Shown one piece after another: positions 22,673 to 32,744 of a stretch of DNA of 64,000 bases (positions are counted from its first letter, which is position 1; each line of letters starts with the position of its first letter). A program made the translations under genes and the position numbers. The notes under the pieces were generated by a model, which was not told the origin of the DNA, ran no database searches, and was given only the letters and a program-made list of their open reading frames with translations. Where the stretch lies: positions 124,001 through 188,000 of the forward strand of contig CM056874.1 of assembly GCA_029876055.1 (NCBI GenBank), read 5' to 3'. Origin of the DNA: Madurella fahalii. Taxonomy: Eukaryota > Ascomycota > Sordariomycetes > Sordariales.

Positions 22673-23308
22673 GGCGCGGGGGGGGGGGGGAGAGAAGGTC
22701 GGAAGGGGGATGGTTCAGCTTTGACGCGGCTCTGGATGCCACACCACGAAAAGAATGGGCTGAATGCGTGCATAAAATGCCATGTAGGGCGCAAATAGTT
22801 TGGAAACCTACCCCGTGGCAGATTTCAGAGTGTAAGCCGTGGCCGGAGTTTGTCTCGAGTAGCAACGAGCTGGTCACCAGTCCAAAGGGGATAACACCGA
22901 CTACTAGACCTACACCCGCTCAAAAGGGGTAAAAAGGCGTCCATAGTACAGTATGAATAAATCACCGTTATTATATTGTGTCTTCTTTTTGGTCACAGAT
23001 ATGCTTCCATGGCAGGGTTCCTCCTTGCCACATTGTCAACATGAGCCGGAAGTGGGAGATGCCAAGGTGCCAAGAGATCAGGAGTACCACCACGGAGCGC
23101 GGAAATCCGCTCAAATCTGCTCGATGGGATTCTCCCCTTGCAACTTGCTTGCAACTTGCTCAACGGCGTGCCCCACTCGGCAAAATCTGCACCATGGACC
23201 GGACAGCGTGTACAGCGGAGGTACCGGATACATGCACCGGAAACCCCTGCCGAGAATGGTGCTCAAATATGCAAACCTGCTTCCCGCCTCGGGGAAGGCA
23301 CTTTTACG
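22673..23308. promoter_or_regulatory. Bidirectional promoter between POT transporter and methyltransferase
   Basis: A 636-bp divergent region. It starts with a run of 13 G (22678-22690) just upstream of the transporter ATG. It also contains an exact 11-bp tandem duplication TTGCAACTTGC at 23138-23159. In-frame codons extend upstream of the methyltransferase start to about 23138, so part of this segment could be coding if an earlier ATG is used. Confidence 0.45.
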
Positions 23309-24223
23309 ATGGGAGCAACAGGAGCACACGCCATAAACGAGACCGTAGCTATGGCATCCAACGGTCAGATGGCAGGACGCCAACAAGAATACCATATTGG
23401 CTACAAGGAGGACACCCTGAAAGCCTTTGAGTTACGCAACGTGACGACCTGCCTGGGCTACCTCGTACCGACCCTCGAGGCGCTGCCGCCCACCTTTTCA
23501 TTGTTGGATGTTGGATGCGGGCCGGGAAGCATCACCTTCGATCTAGCACGGCGTTATCCCCAAGCAAAGATCATTGGTGTAGACCTCGGCAACGAAGTTA
23601 TCGAGAGGAATAAGGCCAATATCGCGACAGCAGCGCCGGGGACCGGCATCGAATTTCGAGCGGGAAACATACTTGAGCCCGAGACGTTCCTGACAGCGGA
23701 GGAAATCGGGTCGTTTGACGTAGTTCACGAGCACACGACGCTCATATGCATCCCTAACAACACTGAGGTGCTCCGGCAGATGAAACGACTCGCCAAGCAG
23801 GACGGCGGTATCGTGGCGTGCCGCGACGGAGACACGAACTCACAGGTGCTATGGCCTCCGTGCCCGGAGAGCGCCGAGTTACAGGAGCGCATCTACCAGA
23901 TGAACGGACTGGACACGCAGACTGGGCGGAAGCTGATCAGCAAAGCATTGGAGGTTGGCTTCCGCAGGGACCAGATCACGGCGTCGGCCAGCGTCCTCAG
24001 CAATATCACGGCCCCAGAGAGGCAATTGTACGGAGGATCCATGCTCACAATGCTTGCCGATGAGAATTCGCAGTACCGCAAAGCTGCCGCCCGCTTCGGA
24101 TACACCGAGGACCAGGTGGAAGTCTTGCGGAAGAACATGGAAAGGTTTATTGCGTCTGACGATGCCTGGCGACTGCTCATTTGCACGGAAATAATCTGCA
24201 GACTTGATCGAGCTGGGCCGTAG
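23309..24223 (+). CDS. Class I SAM-dependent methyltransferase
   Basis: Predicted small-molecule methyltransferase of 304 residues in one exon. The SAM-binding motif I is LLDVGCGPGSITFDLA, followed by the acidic loop IGVDLGNEV and a Gly-rich AGNILEPE segment; motif post-I and the VHEHTTLICIPNN region fit UbiE/COQ5-like fungal methyltransferases. I chose ATG 23309 (MGATGAHAINETVAM). An in-frame ATG at 23351 and an upstream ATG at 23138 are alternatives, since the first conserved residues start at QQEYHIGYKEDT. It shares a divergent promoter with the POT transporter and is followed in the same direction by the ferric reductase. The substrate is unknown; a role in tailoring a cluster product is inference. 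Confidence 0.88.
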   Translation: MGATGAHAINETVAMASNGQMAGRQQEYHIGYKEDTLKAFELRNVTTCLGYLVPTLEALPPTFSLLDVGCGPGSITFDLARRYPQAKIIGVDLGNEVIERNKANIATAAPGTGIEFRAGNILEPETFLTAEEIGSFDVVHEHTTLICIPNNTEVLRQMKRLAKQDGGIVACRDGDTNSQVLWPPCPESAELQERIYQMNGLDTQTGRKLISKALEVGFRRDQITASASVLSNITAPERQLYGGSMLTMLADENSQYRKAAARFGYTEDQVEVLRKNMERFIASDDAWRLLICTEIICRLDRAGP

Positions 24224-24736
24224 CGTTCATGTAGATTACCTAAATATCTCAATCCCAGCACGCCTAATATCCAGATATCCAGGTCGGGTGGCAATGTCCA
24301 TCCATTTCCTGCTTTTCTGTTGTAGTATCCAGTACAACATGTGAACTGGTGCGGAGCGCGGGGGCTGGCTCCCGGCGGCCCGGACAGGTTCCTGGCTTGG
24401 CCAACGGAACTTACCCCCCCCCCCCCCTCTCTCTTCTCTCCAAACCCACTTTGGTGTGTTGATGAGTTGACCCCTGGTAATAAATGCATGAGTGCCAGAG
24501 ACACCCGGATGCGCTATTGTCCTCCCCACAATGGTTTGGGGCTCGATGTGACCATTCGGTATTTACATGGACGCCACAATTTGCTCGCGCCAGGGTGGCC
24601 ATTAACTTGCAATGCAGTATAACTCGACCTGCTTCTCGCTTTCGGCTGCAGTCTCCCAGCGTCGTACGTCAACTCTCGACCACCGGCCCGTTTGTTCGGA
24701 GCATGGGGACTAGGTAATGCAAACAAGCTCGCCATT
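24224..24736. other. Intergenic region upstream of the ferric reductase
   Basis: About 0.5 kb with a run of 14 C (24414-24427) followed by a CT-rich stretch. I see no complete ATCWGATAA iron-GATA site and no supportable coding region. Confidence 0.5.
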
Positions 24737-27025
24737 ATGAAGCTGACACGGCCTTCTCTGCTTCCCGCTGCCGTCACCGCGCTACACGCCGTGACCGTGC
24801 TCGGTGACGGGGTGGGCTTCATCGGATTCGGAAAGACGCTGTACCATCCGACATGTGCATTCGCCTGCCGAAATGTTATCAGAGGTTGCCGGCTGGCGTG
24901 CACGCCGACGGACAACACGGAGAACCACGGGACGGCGCACAACCCTGTCACGACGCCCCCCGACTGTTTTGTGCGAGACGCGGCCTTCTTACGGACCATG
25001 GCCATCTGCATCGACACATATTGCCCAATCAGCGACAACCCTCCCCTTGACGTGATCGAGGATTATTGGGCTTCACATCTCGGCACTGGCACGCTGGGCG
25101 ACTATCAGTGGGTGCCCGCGACATCTTACCTCGATGCCTTGGCTGCTGGGCGGGCTGACGAGAGGAATCTGCCTCCCGCAAACTCGACGACTACCGAGGA
25201 CCATAGCGGCCATGGGGACAGCCATAGCAACCACGGCAGCTCCAAGAAACTCAAATCTCGGCAATTCATGTCCGAGGCTGGGCCCGAGGTCTCTAGCTCT
25301 CTACCCATCATCAAGGCCAGGGCCCCTCTTAACACAACCAGCTTCATCGCTCCCAGCGACTGGCAGATCCAATACAACGGCATGCTGGATTTCGAGACCA
25401 ACGAGAGAGGCCATTCGACATACTCCATAGTCATAATGCTGGTCGCCATCTTCCTCCCAGTGCCGCTATCTCTGCTCCGGTTCGTGCCCGGCATCGAAAA
25501 GAGCCATCAGTGGAGTTGGTTCCAGTCGGCCATGATCAACCCGGCCGTGTTTGGGAGGCGTCATAGAGAGCCGGTGGCTGGTATGATTGGGCTGGTGCCT
25601 ACTCGCGGCCAGGCACTTTACATTTTCCTGATCAGCGTCCTGAACATCGTGTTCTGGCTTGCGCCGTATGTCATCCACCAACCGCAGGGCACCTTCGGCT
25701 CGCTCTCCGAGCAGACGCTTAGCATTGTGGGCAACCGCGCCGGCGTGATGGCCATGGGCAACATGGTGGCCCTGTTCCTCTTCGCCGCGCGCAACAACGT
25801 GCTGCTCTGGGTCACCGACTGGAGTTACAGCACCTATCTTCTCCTGCATCGCTGGTTGGGATACTGGGCCGTGTTCCATACCGTTCTGCACTCGGTGATG
25901 CTCTTGGCCTACTACAAGACATATGGCTCGTATGAGGCAGAACTGGCCCGCTTGTACTGGGTATGGGGCATCGTGGCCACCGTGGCCGTCGTCGCGCTCG
26001 TGCCGTCCTCTCTCCTCATTGTTCGGCAAAAGATCTACGAGTTCTTCCTCGCGTCGCATGTGGTTCTCGCCTTGATCTTCATTATAGGGTACTACTACCA
26101 CATCTGGTACTGCTATGAATACGACTGGGGCTACGAGATCTGGGCTTTCATCGCTGCCGGCATCTGGGCTACTGACCGCCTGGCGCGCTTGGTTCGCATG
26201 GCGTGGCAGGGCTACCGCACCGCGACCGTGAGCCTTGTCCACGACACCGATGGCGAGTACCTCCGCATTGATGTCCAGGGCGCGCAATTCGGCGATGGTG
26301 TGGCGTACCTCTGCTTCCCGACGCTGGGCTGGCGGTTCTGGGAGACACACCCCTTCTCGGTGGCGTTCAGTTCGCGCGACCTAAGCGAGTCGGAGCCACG
26401 TACTCCCCCAAGCCCCGTTTCGGATGGGAAAGAAGCTGTTGTCGTGGAGAGGACGGATGTTGCCGCCAACCGAACTTTGCCAACTGCTACTACTACGACA
26501 AAGCCGACAACAACCTTCTTCGCCCGTGTGCGGACCGGTGTGACGGGCGACCTGGCCAAGCGTGTCGCCGGCACGGGATCGGTTGCCCTTGGCGTCGTGG
26601 TGGATGGCCCGTATCACCACTCGGGTGATGTTACGAGACAGCTCTCTCGCTGCTCGAGCACTCTGTTCATCGCCGGCGGCGTGGGCATCACAGCGCTGCT
26701 GCCATATCTACGGCGTAGCACTAACCCTTCACGGTTGTACTGGGCTACCCGCAAGGAGGGTCTAGTAACTGCGGTTGCCCCTGCGCTAGCAACGCTTCCG
26801 GTTAGCGTCGAGGTAAACACGACGGTGGGCCAGCGGTTGGACCTTGAAGGCATTCTCGAAAAGGCACTAGTCAGAGGGAACGAGGCGGATGACGGGCCGC
26901 TCGGTATTGTCGTCTGCGGCCCGGCTGGGATGGCGGACCATGTACGCTACAAGGTCGTTCAGCTCAGTCGGAACGGTTCTGCTAAAAGGCCGTATGTACT
27001 TCTTGACGAAGCTTTTGGGTGGTAA
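24737..27025 (+). CDS. Ferric/cupric reductase transmembrane flavocytochrome b (FRE family)
   Basis: Intronless, 762 residues. FRE enzymes pass electrons from NADPH through FAD and two hemes across the plasma membrane to reduce Fe(III) or Cu(II). A signal peptide precedes a Cys-rich extracellular N-domain. A His-rich patch (DHSGHGDSHSNHGSS, near residue 160) is a possible metal-binding loop. The ferric-reductase membrane core has HRWLGYWAVFHTVLHS and SHVVLALIFIIGYYYHIW with the paired heme histidines. The cytosolic part shows HPFSVAFSS (FAD), FIAGGVGITALLPYLR (NADPH) and VVCGPAGMADHVR, ending LLDEAFGW. It sits between the methyltransferase and the convergent ATP-grasp gene. Fungal siderophore and metal-acquisition clusters often carry such a gene. 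Confidence 0.94.
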   Translation: MKLTRPSLLPAAVTALHAVTVLGDGVGFIGFGKTLYHPTCAFACRNVIRGCRLACTPTDNTENHGTAHNPVTTPPDCFVRDAAFLRTMAICIDTYCPISDNPPLDVIEDYWASHLGTGTLGDYQWVPATSYLDALAAGRADERNLPPANSTTTEDHSGHGDSHSNHGSSKKLKSRQFMSEAGPEVSSSLPIIKARAPLNTTSFIAPSDWQIQYNGMLDFETNERGHSTYSIVIMLVAIFLPVPLSLLRFVPGIEKSHQWSWFQSAMINPAVFGRRHREPVAGMIGLVPTRGQALYIFLISVLNIVFWLAPYVIHQPQGTFGSLSEQTLSIVGNRAGVMAMGNMVALFLFAARNNVLLWVTDWSYSTYLLLHRWLGYWAVFHTVLHSVMLLAYYKTYGSYEAELARLYWVWGIVATVAVVALVPSSLLIVRQKIYEFFLASHVVLALIFIIGYYYHIWYCYEYDWGYEIWAFIAAGIWATDRLARLVRMAWQGYRTATVSLVHDTDGEYLRIDVQGAQFGDGVAYLCFPTLGWRFWETHPFSVAFSSRDLSESEPRTPPSPVSDGKEAVVVERTDVAANRTLPTATTTTKPTTTFFARVRTGVTGDLAKRVAGTGSVALGVVVDGPYHHSGDVTRQLSRCSSTLFIAGGVGITALLPYLRRSTNPSRLYWATRKEGLVTAVAPALATLPVSVEVNTTVGQRLDLEGILEKALVRGNEADDGPLGIVVCGPAGMADHVRYKVVQLSRNGSAKRPYVLLDEAFGW

Positions 27026-27155
27026 CGGGCGGCGGGTCAAGGTGGGCCAAGTTGGAAGCCAAGGAGGTGCCAAGGACTGAGGTTGCTAGAGAATGGGGCC
27101 GCGGATGAGGCAGTCCGCAACGTATCAGGACAAGCCAAGAACATAATATGATGTA

Positions 27156-29252
27156 TCATTTTTCATCCATGAGTTTGTAATCAAACCTCTCCCGAATGCG
27201 CTCGGAGAGCTCCAAACACTCCTTCCTGCCTTGCCTCGACGCCACGATGACATAGCCCACACACCATAGCTCGCTGGAATCCGGACCCTGCACCACCTCT
27301 CCTCGCTGCTTTATGGTCTGGTGAAACACGACGTGCTCCCGTAGGTCCGGGTTGGCTTCCAGAAACTCACGCACCGCGTCCTCGGAGCCCATGATCCCTT
27401 CGCGCGTGGGGGGAAGCACCACAATGCCCAGCGTGTACTGGGGTTTCCCACCCAGAAATGGTTGTGCTAGCGCCTTGATCCTGGCATTCTCGCTCGAGCC
27501 AAGCGCGAGAAGAAGCCGGATGGCGTAGTAATCCACTCCGTAGGCAAGTAGTGCGGCAACACAGTTGATGTACCCCGGGGAGCGCGCATTCACCTCGTGG
27601 AGATAACAGGACGGTGCCCTCTCCAACTCGCCCTCGCGGACATGTAAATCTAATATCCCATTGTCAAGCCGTGGCTTGTAATAGGCACGCGATCCCCGCA
27701 CGCGGGCCTCGCAGTGGAACACGCCAGACTGAAAGCCGCAACGTGCGATGCTCTCACGTAACGATTCCCGCATCATGATTTGCTCGTCTGAGGGAAGGGC
27801 CGAAGGGACATCCATCAGTGTCTCCATGAAGTTGGCGGAAAATGTCCCCTCGGTCAAGTCACCTGAGCAAGGAAAGTCATCAGTGATGTCGCAAAAGAGG
27901 ACCTCGCCGTCCAAGATGATGAAATTGGCGTCCACCTCAGGCCCGTCAATGTAGGGCTCAACCACGACTCCGGTATTCCGTGCGGGAGAGCTGGCGTGTC
28001 TAGCAGATGCGCGGCGCACTGCAGCATACAGTTCGTCTTGGTTCCGCACTTTGACCACGCAGTCGCTATTCCAACCGGTGCACGGCTTGACAATCAACGG
28101 GAATTTGAGAGTAGTTTCCCCTCCAGCGAGAATGCCGTCGAGCTCTTCTGCCGACTCGAGAACAAAACTCTCGCTGCCGTTGGCAGCATCTTCCAACCGG
28201 CGTGTTGCACCCTTGTCGCCTGCAATGCGGTACGCTGCGGATGGAGAGGTTGGGAGTCCGAGGATCTCGCACGCGCGGGCTACCAGGGGTAATCGCACGT
28301 CGCTGATGCTGACGACTCCGTCGACTTTCTGTGGGTAACTCTTGACTGCATCCACAATTCGCTGCGTCAAGCCCTCATCGCCGTCGATGCTGATAGGGAT
28401 AAATGCCTCCCTGAGGTGAGCATAAGGCCCTGAATCGTCCTCCATCCAGTGTCCGGGCTCATCCAAGACGACAAGGTCAATCCCTAAAGCCTCTGCGGCC
28501 TGATAGAACTGGCGGCTGGCCTCGATGTTAGCGCGGCCTTGAACCCAAAAAACCCGGCGCCGCTCTAGCGGTTCCTTAATCAGCCACGGGAAGGATAGGC
28601 GATTCTCGAATTCCACATCGAGAGAGTGACATAGCGCTTCCGGCTTCTCTCCCGGCGTGGCGGATTGTGCGACGATGCCGCCGATAGCGCCATTGAGAAG
28701 CTGCAAGAAGCGCCGGCTGGTATCTATGCCAACTGCCTCGTCCGGGGCAATCGCGCTCACGGTACAAAGGGGCTTCAGGAAGCTTCTGACTTGACGAACC
28801 AGCTCGCACCCGTCGAGCCTGTAGTTCAAAAAGTCCGATCTTGCAGGAGTGCCTGCTCCCTGAGGGAACAGCAGTCTCAAGATGGTGCAGCGACCTTGCT
28901 GGCCGCGGTGAGCTACAGCACCGAACAGATCTGCGGTAAAAAGAGTGGAATGTCCATCTCTTAGCTCCCTCCCATGAATTGCGATGAGACCTGGGTTTGC
29001 TGCTGTCGTTGTTGGCTCGTCCGCGGCATGCAAGACCTCCAAATCCAAAGACCAATGACTCTGTTGTCCCTGGGGGACTGCAACCCGGAGGGCTCGAAGC
29101 CGTGCTGAGCATAATTAGCACGAATCTTTGTTGGAAGTGCGCAGGTTCCTGCGGATACTCGACAGCTCCTTACCAGTAGCCACGTCGGACCGTACACACA
29201 AGGTCCAGCCAAGCTGGTAAGGTGAGTCTAGGGGCTTGGAGGGCTGAGCCAT
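27156..29252 (-). CDS. Stand-alone ATP-grasp ligase (amino-acid ligase/carnosine-synthase-like)
   Basis: Enzymes of this fold join a carboxylate to an amine or thiol through an acyl-phosphate. Exon 1 (29252-29174) encodes MAQPSKPLDSPYQLGW; exon 2 is 29104-27156. The 69-nt intron has GTAAGG, GCTAAT and CTCAG signals and keeps the frame, giving 675 residues. The N-terminal half is a pre-ATP-grasp region. The ATP-grasp core has KFPLIVKPCTGWNSDCVVKV, GVVVEPYIDGPEVDANF, the acidic loop FCDITDDFPC, FHCEARV and the metal/phosphate site LHEVNARSPGY near residue 525. It is divergent (875 bp) to the PLP synthase-rhodanese gene, which suggests joint expression. Substrates are unknown. A role in coupling an unusual amino acid made by the PLP enzyme is inference. 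Confidence 0.87.
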
Positions 29253-30127
29253 CGTCAACTTTCGAGAACACCAAGTCGAAAATTATGAAAGAGAAATTGT
29301 TAATTCCAACAATGACGCAGAGAATCGGCAATATCCACGGTTGAGTGTGACATCGAAAGACACACCTCGGTGTGCGCATAAGCGACCAGGGCAAAAAAGC
29401 TGGGGGGGGGGGTTGCAAGGATATTAAATGCTGGTGACTTGTACCACCCACTATGCCATACACGGGAACGCGGAACTGATTGACCTCGTCTTTTTCGTAA
29501 TAATGCCAGAGCGACGCCAGAGGTGGTAGCACTTGTTCGGGCCAAGACCTCGCGATTGTCCTTGGGTGAGATCGGCGCCTTTTCTTTAGATGCATTTTCT
29601 GCCCCTGCATAGATCTGAGGGGAAACTTGCTCACCGGCTTACTGGAAGCTCCGCTTGAGGAGCGGTGTGGCAGAGAGTGTCGGAGCCTGGCCACGTGGAG
29701 CCAGGGCTCCCTGATTTGGCGTCAGGGCAGAGGATGACTCCTGTACTTGGAAATGGAACAACTAACGCACGTCTCTGCCGGGTCATGGGTAGTTGAGGGG
29801 ATTTGAGCATGTAATCAACGATACTGTGTGGGACTGCGGAAGTTGACATTGCATTCCACCCTGCTCTGTTCCGTCAAAGCTGCTTCGTGGCTCGAACGCG
29901 AGGATTTCGGACTTACCACGAGTTAGCGCTCAGTAAAGCGATAGATGAAGTAGGAGGTATTGATAAGCGGGAAGTCAGAAATGTAGAATAGGCATCTAAC
30001 AGGTAGAGATACGAGAGTTGTCCCGCAGTTGGACTCTACGACAAACTTGACATTAGAATCGGACGCGGAACTGTCCCCGTCACTTGTGATTGTCCTTTCG
30101 TTACCCTTTTCTGTAGTTTTCTCTACC
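29253..30127. promoter_or_regulatory. Bidirectional promoter between ATP-grasp ligase and PLP synthase-rhodanese
   Basis: Divergent segment of 875 bp that must drive both genes. It holds a run of 11 G at 29402-29412 and a GATAAG core near 29960. A long open frame on the minus strand (29694-29170) overlaps it but reads through the better-supported first exon of the ATP-grasp gene in another frame. Confidence 0.45.
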
Positions 30128-32192
30128 ATGGAGGCATCCAACAACGTATTTCGTGGTTCCAATTCGGTGGCCGACTTCTTTGACCCTGACAAGAACCCGC
30201 CTCTACCTCTCGTGGAGATTCCCGACCGCTTGAACCCTTTCAGGAAGGATGGCGTTCGGATATATGCCAAGATGCTTACACACCTACCCGCCCAAAATGT
30301 CAAGTCGTTGCCTGGTACGTAGATTTCCAAGTGTCAGATAAGGTATAAGGTATGGAAAACTAATTCAAGTTGCAGCGCTGAGCATGCTCCGTGGCATCCC
30401 AGAGGCACAGAGCCGAACCATTGTCGAGGCCAGCTCCGGCTCTACTGTCTTGTCACTAGGCATTATTGCCCGCGTTCTATGGGGCCACAACGATGTTAGA
30501 GCATATGTCACAAACAAGAAGAGCCCAGAGTCTCTGAGCCTCCTTCGCTTCTTTGGAATCACACCGTGGGTCTCGACGTTCTCATCCATATCTAACGTCC
30601 AGAACATCGATACTGAGAATTGGAACAGGCACCTTTACGGAGGCCTCGCACAGCAGGAACCCACAGATGAGTCTGGAATCATGTGCAGGTTGAGGCGGCT
30701 CACTGCAAAGCGTGGGGACGTGATCTACCCGGGACAGTATGACAACGAGAATGTAAGCAATGACTATCTGTCTGCACTCACGTGCTCGCATGGGTAATCT
30801 GACCTTCCTACAGAACTGGCGAGCACACGAGCAATGGACAGGCCCTCAGATATTACACCAGCTGCCGGAGATCAGCCTCTTCTGCACCACGGTGGGGACT
30901 GGAGGTATGCTAGTTCCAACCATCCGTCGAATGCTACATCGCGCACAGCTGTCTGACAGTCGTTGCAAACCCAGGTTGTATTACCGGCACATCAGCCTAT
31001 CTCAAGTCACAGAAACCATCTGTCAGAACTTTAGGGTGAGAAGCGCTGAACCCGACCTCCAACACTGTCGCTCGAACCTGATGGCTGATGTAAAACAGTG
31101 TTTTCAATGTCTTTGGTGATCCGACTCCAGGTCCCAGGCACTTCCAAGGATTCAACTCATGCGGATTTCCATGGGAGCAGATGGTAGATGACTTTGTCGA
31201 AGTAGCCTCCGTGGATTCTTACCGCATGTCGATGCAGCTTTCGAGGGAAGGTCTGATCGCTGGTCCCTCTTCTGGACAAGCATTGCGTGGTCTTTTGGAC
31301 TATATCGGCAAGATAAAGGAGTCCGTAGGGCTTACGAGTTTATCCGATGGCGCTAGCAGAGAGGTCTCATGCGTGTTTACCTGCAGCGACCTCCCCTATC
31401 AGTATCTTGCTGGCTACTATCAGAAGCTGGGAGCGGAGGAATTCCCGCCCATTCAAAACAAGGTAAGGACTACATCTTCGCCGCTAGCCCACCAAATCCA
31501 TTACACCCTGGCCTACTCGAGAGGTTTGCTAACTTGTGGGTGAGTAGATTCTGCTGCAGTGCGACCAGCTCAGGCATGATGAGCGGTGGATCTTAGATGC
31601 CGCTAGGGCAGTGGAGATACTCGACAGCAGAAGAGTTCCTGCCTCGAGCAAGCATGGGGTCAGTATGTCGCTGACGACGCTCGGCTCAGATTTCAAAGCA
31701 AGCCAAGTACATAATCGCCGAGCCCCAACGGTCTGGTCCACACTTCGGTCTTGCCTTCGGGGTCTGGTTCCCTATGTCTCTACGAGCTCGGATACGCAAA
31801 CTCCCACGTGTTGCTCCGTTCACCCGCCAAGATCCGATGAATCCATCCCACTGATTCTGGATCTCCGAAGCAAGGCTGCCTTTAAGGCACGGCACCTCGC
31901 CAACTCTATTCACCTACCGTTGAAGGGACTAACGCCCGGGCTGGCGGATGGGGATTTGTTTGGGGACCCAGATGCTGTGTTTGCGGTGTGGAATGGCATC
32001 CAAACTCTTTTCTACGAACCTGGCGCATCGAAACATCTAGGTGATATCAAACAAAGTCAGCGTGCAGTGGTTGTTGTCTGCTATGACGGGGATGCGTCAC
32101 GGTTAGCAACTTCAACCCTTAGACACCTCGGGATAGAGGCGTTCAGTGTCAAGGGGGGTTTTCAAGCCCTCAACGAGGCAATGAGTAAATAG
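30128..32192 (+). CDS. Cysteine-synthase-like PLP enzyme fused to a rhodanese domain
   Basis: Six exons (30128-30314, 30376-30752, 30814-30904, 30975-31035, 31099-31462, 31548-32192) with 61-85-nt introns give 574 residues. The first about 400 residues follow the fold-type II beta-family pattern. AQNVKSLPALSML places the likely PLP lysine at K59, EASSGSTVLSLG is the substrate loop, TTVGTGGCITGTSAYLK is the phosphate-binding region, and SREGLIAGPSSGQAL follows. The C-terminal about 110 residues are rhodanese-like: LILDLRSKAAFKARHL, IHLPLKG and VVVVCYDGDAS with the candidate sulfur-carrying Cys538. Beta-family enzymes make O-acetylserine- or phosphoserine-derived amino acids such as cysteine or diaminopropionate. 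The fused rhodanese suggests sulfur delivery or sulfur removal in cis. Product unknown. Confidence 0.88.
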
Positions 32193-32687
32193 CAAGCACC
32201 TTATGGCAGGCGCCTAATGCTAAATGCGACTCACCACTGTGTTCGTATGCGTTAGAGATAGCCAAAAGCCGGTGCTTAGTGATGCCTCCCACCGATCACG
32301 TTTAATATTCCTGCCTTGCTGCCGCAGCCTGCCGAGTGTGCTAGAGTCAACTTGTCGAGCTAGAAACTTAATTACGGACTTTGGGATGCCACGGAGGAAG
32401 GACGAGAACAAGTAGTAGTAGGAGTATTACACGTGCTCTGGTACGTGACCGCCACCCTTGCGGAGCAACTGCCTACGTCTTTCTTCCTTCAACCAATCGA
32501 AACAGTGTCTCTATACTTATAGTTACCTTACAAAAACGATACCCTCAGCACGAAAAAGGGGAAGAGTGTAAAGAAGTGGGACCTGTAGTTATATGAGATG
32601 TGCTGTGTGTACCTAATGTGCAGCACAGTACAGTGTACATTTGCCTTGCAGTGGACCAAGCTCTAAAGTCGGCAAAGCCAAGAAACT
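32193..32687. other. Intergenic region
   Basis: About 0.5 kb between the PLP gene and the HNH pseudogene. No supportable coding sequence, RNA gene or repeat. Confidence 0.5.
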
Positions 32688-32744
32688 TTGGACAACGTCA
32701 CGACGTCTATCAATCGCGATAATAATCACACCGAAACACAACAA

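Noticed and set aside
25466..26350. 294-codon frame antisense to the ferric reductase
   Set aside because: It is a frame shadow of a GC-rich, strongly supported coding exon; composition is His/Arg/Glu-rich without a fold signature.
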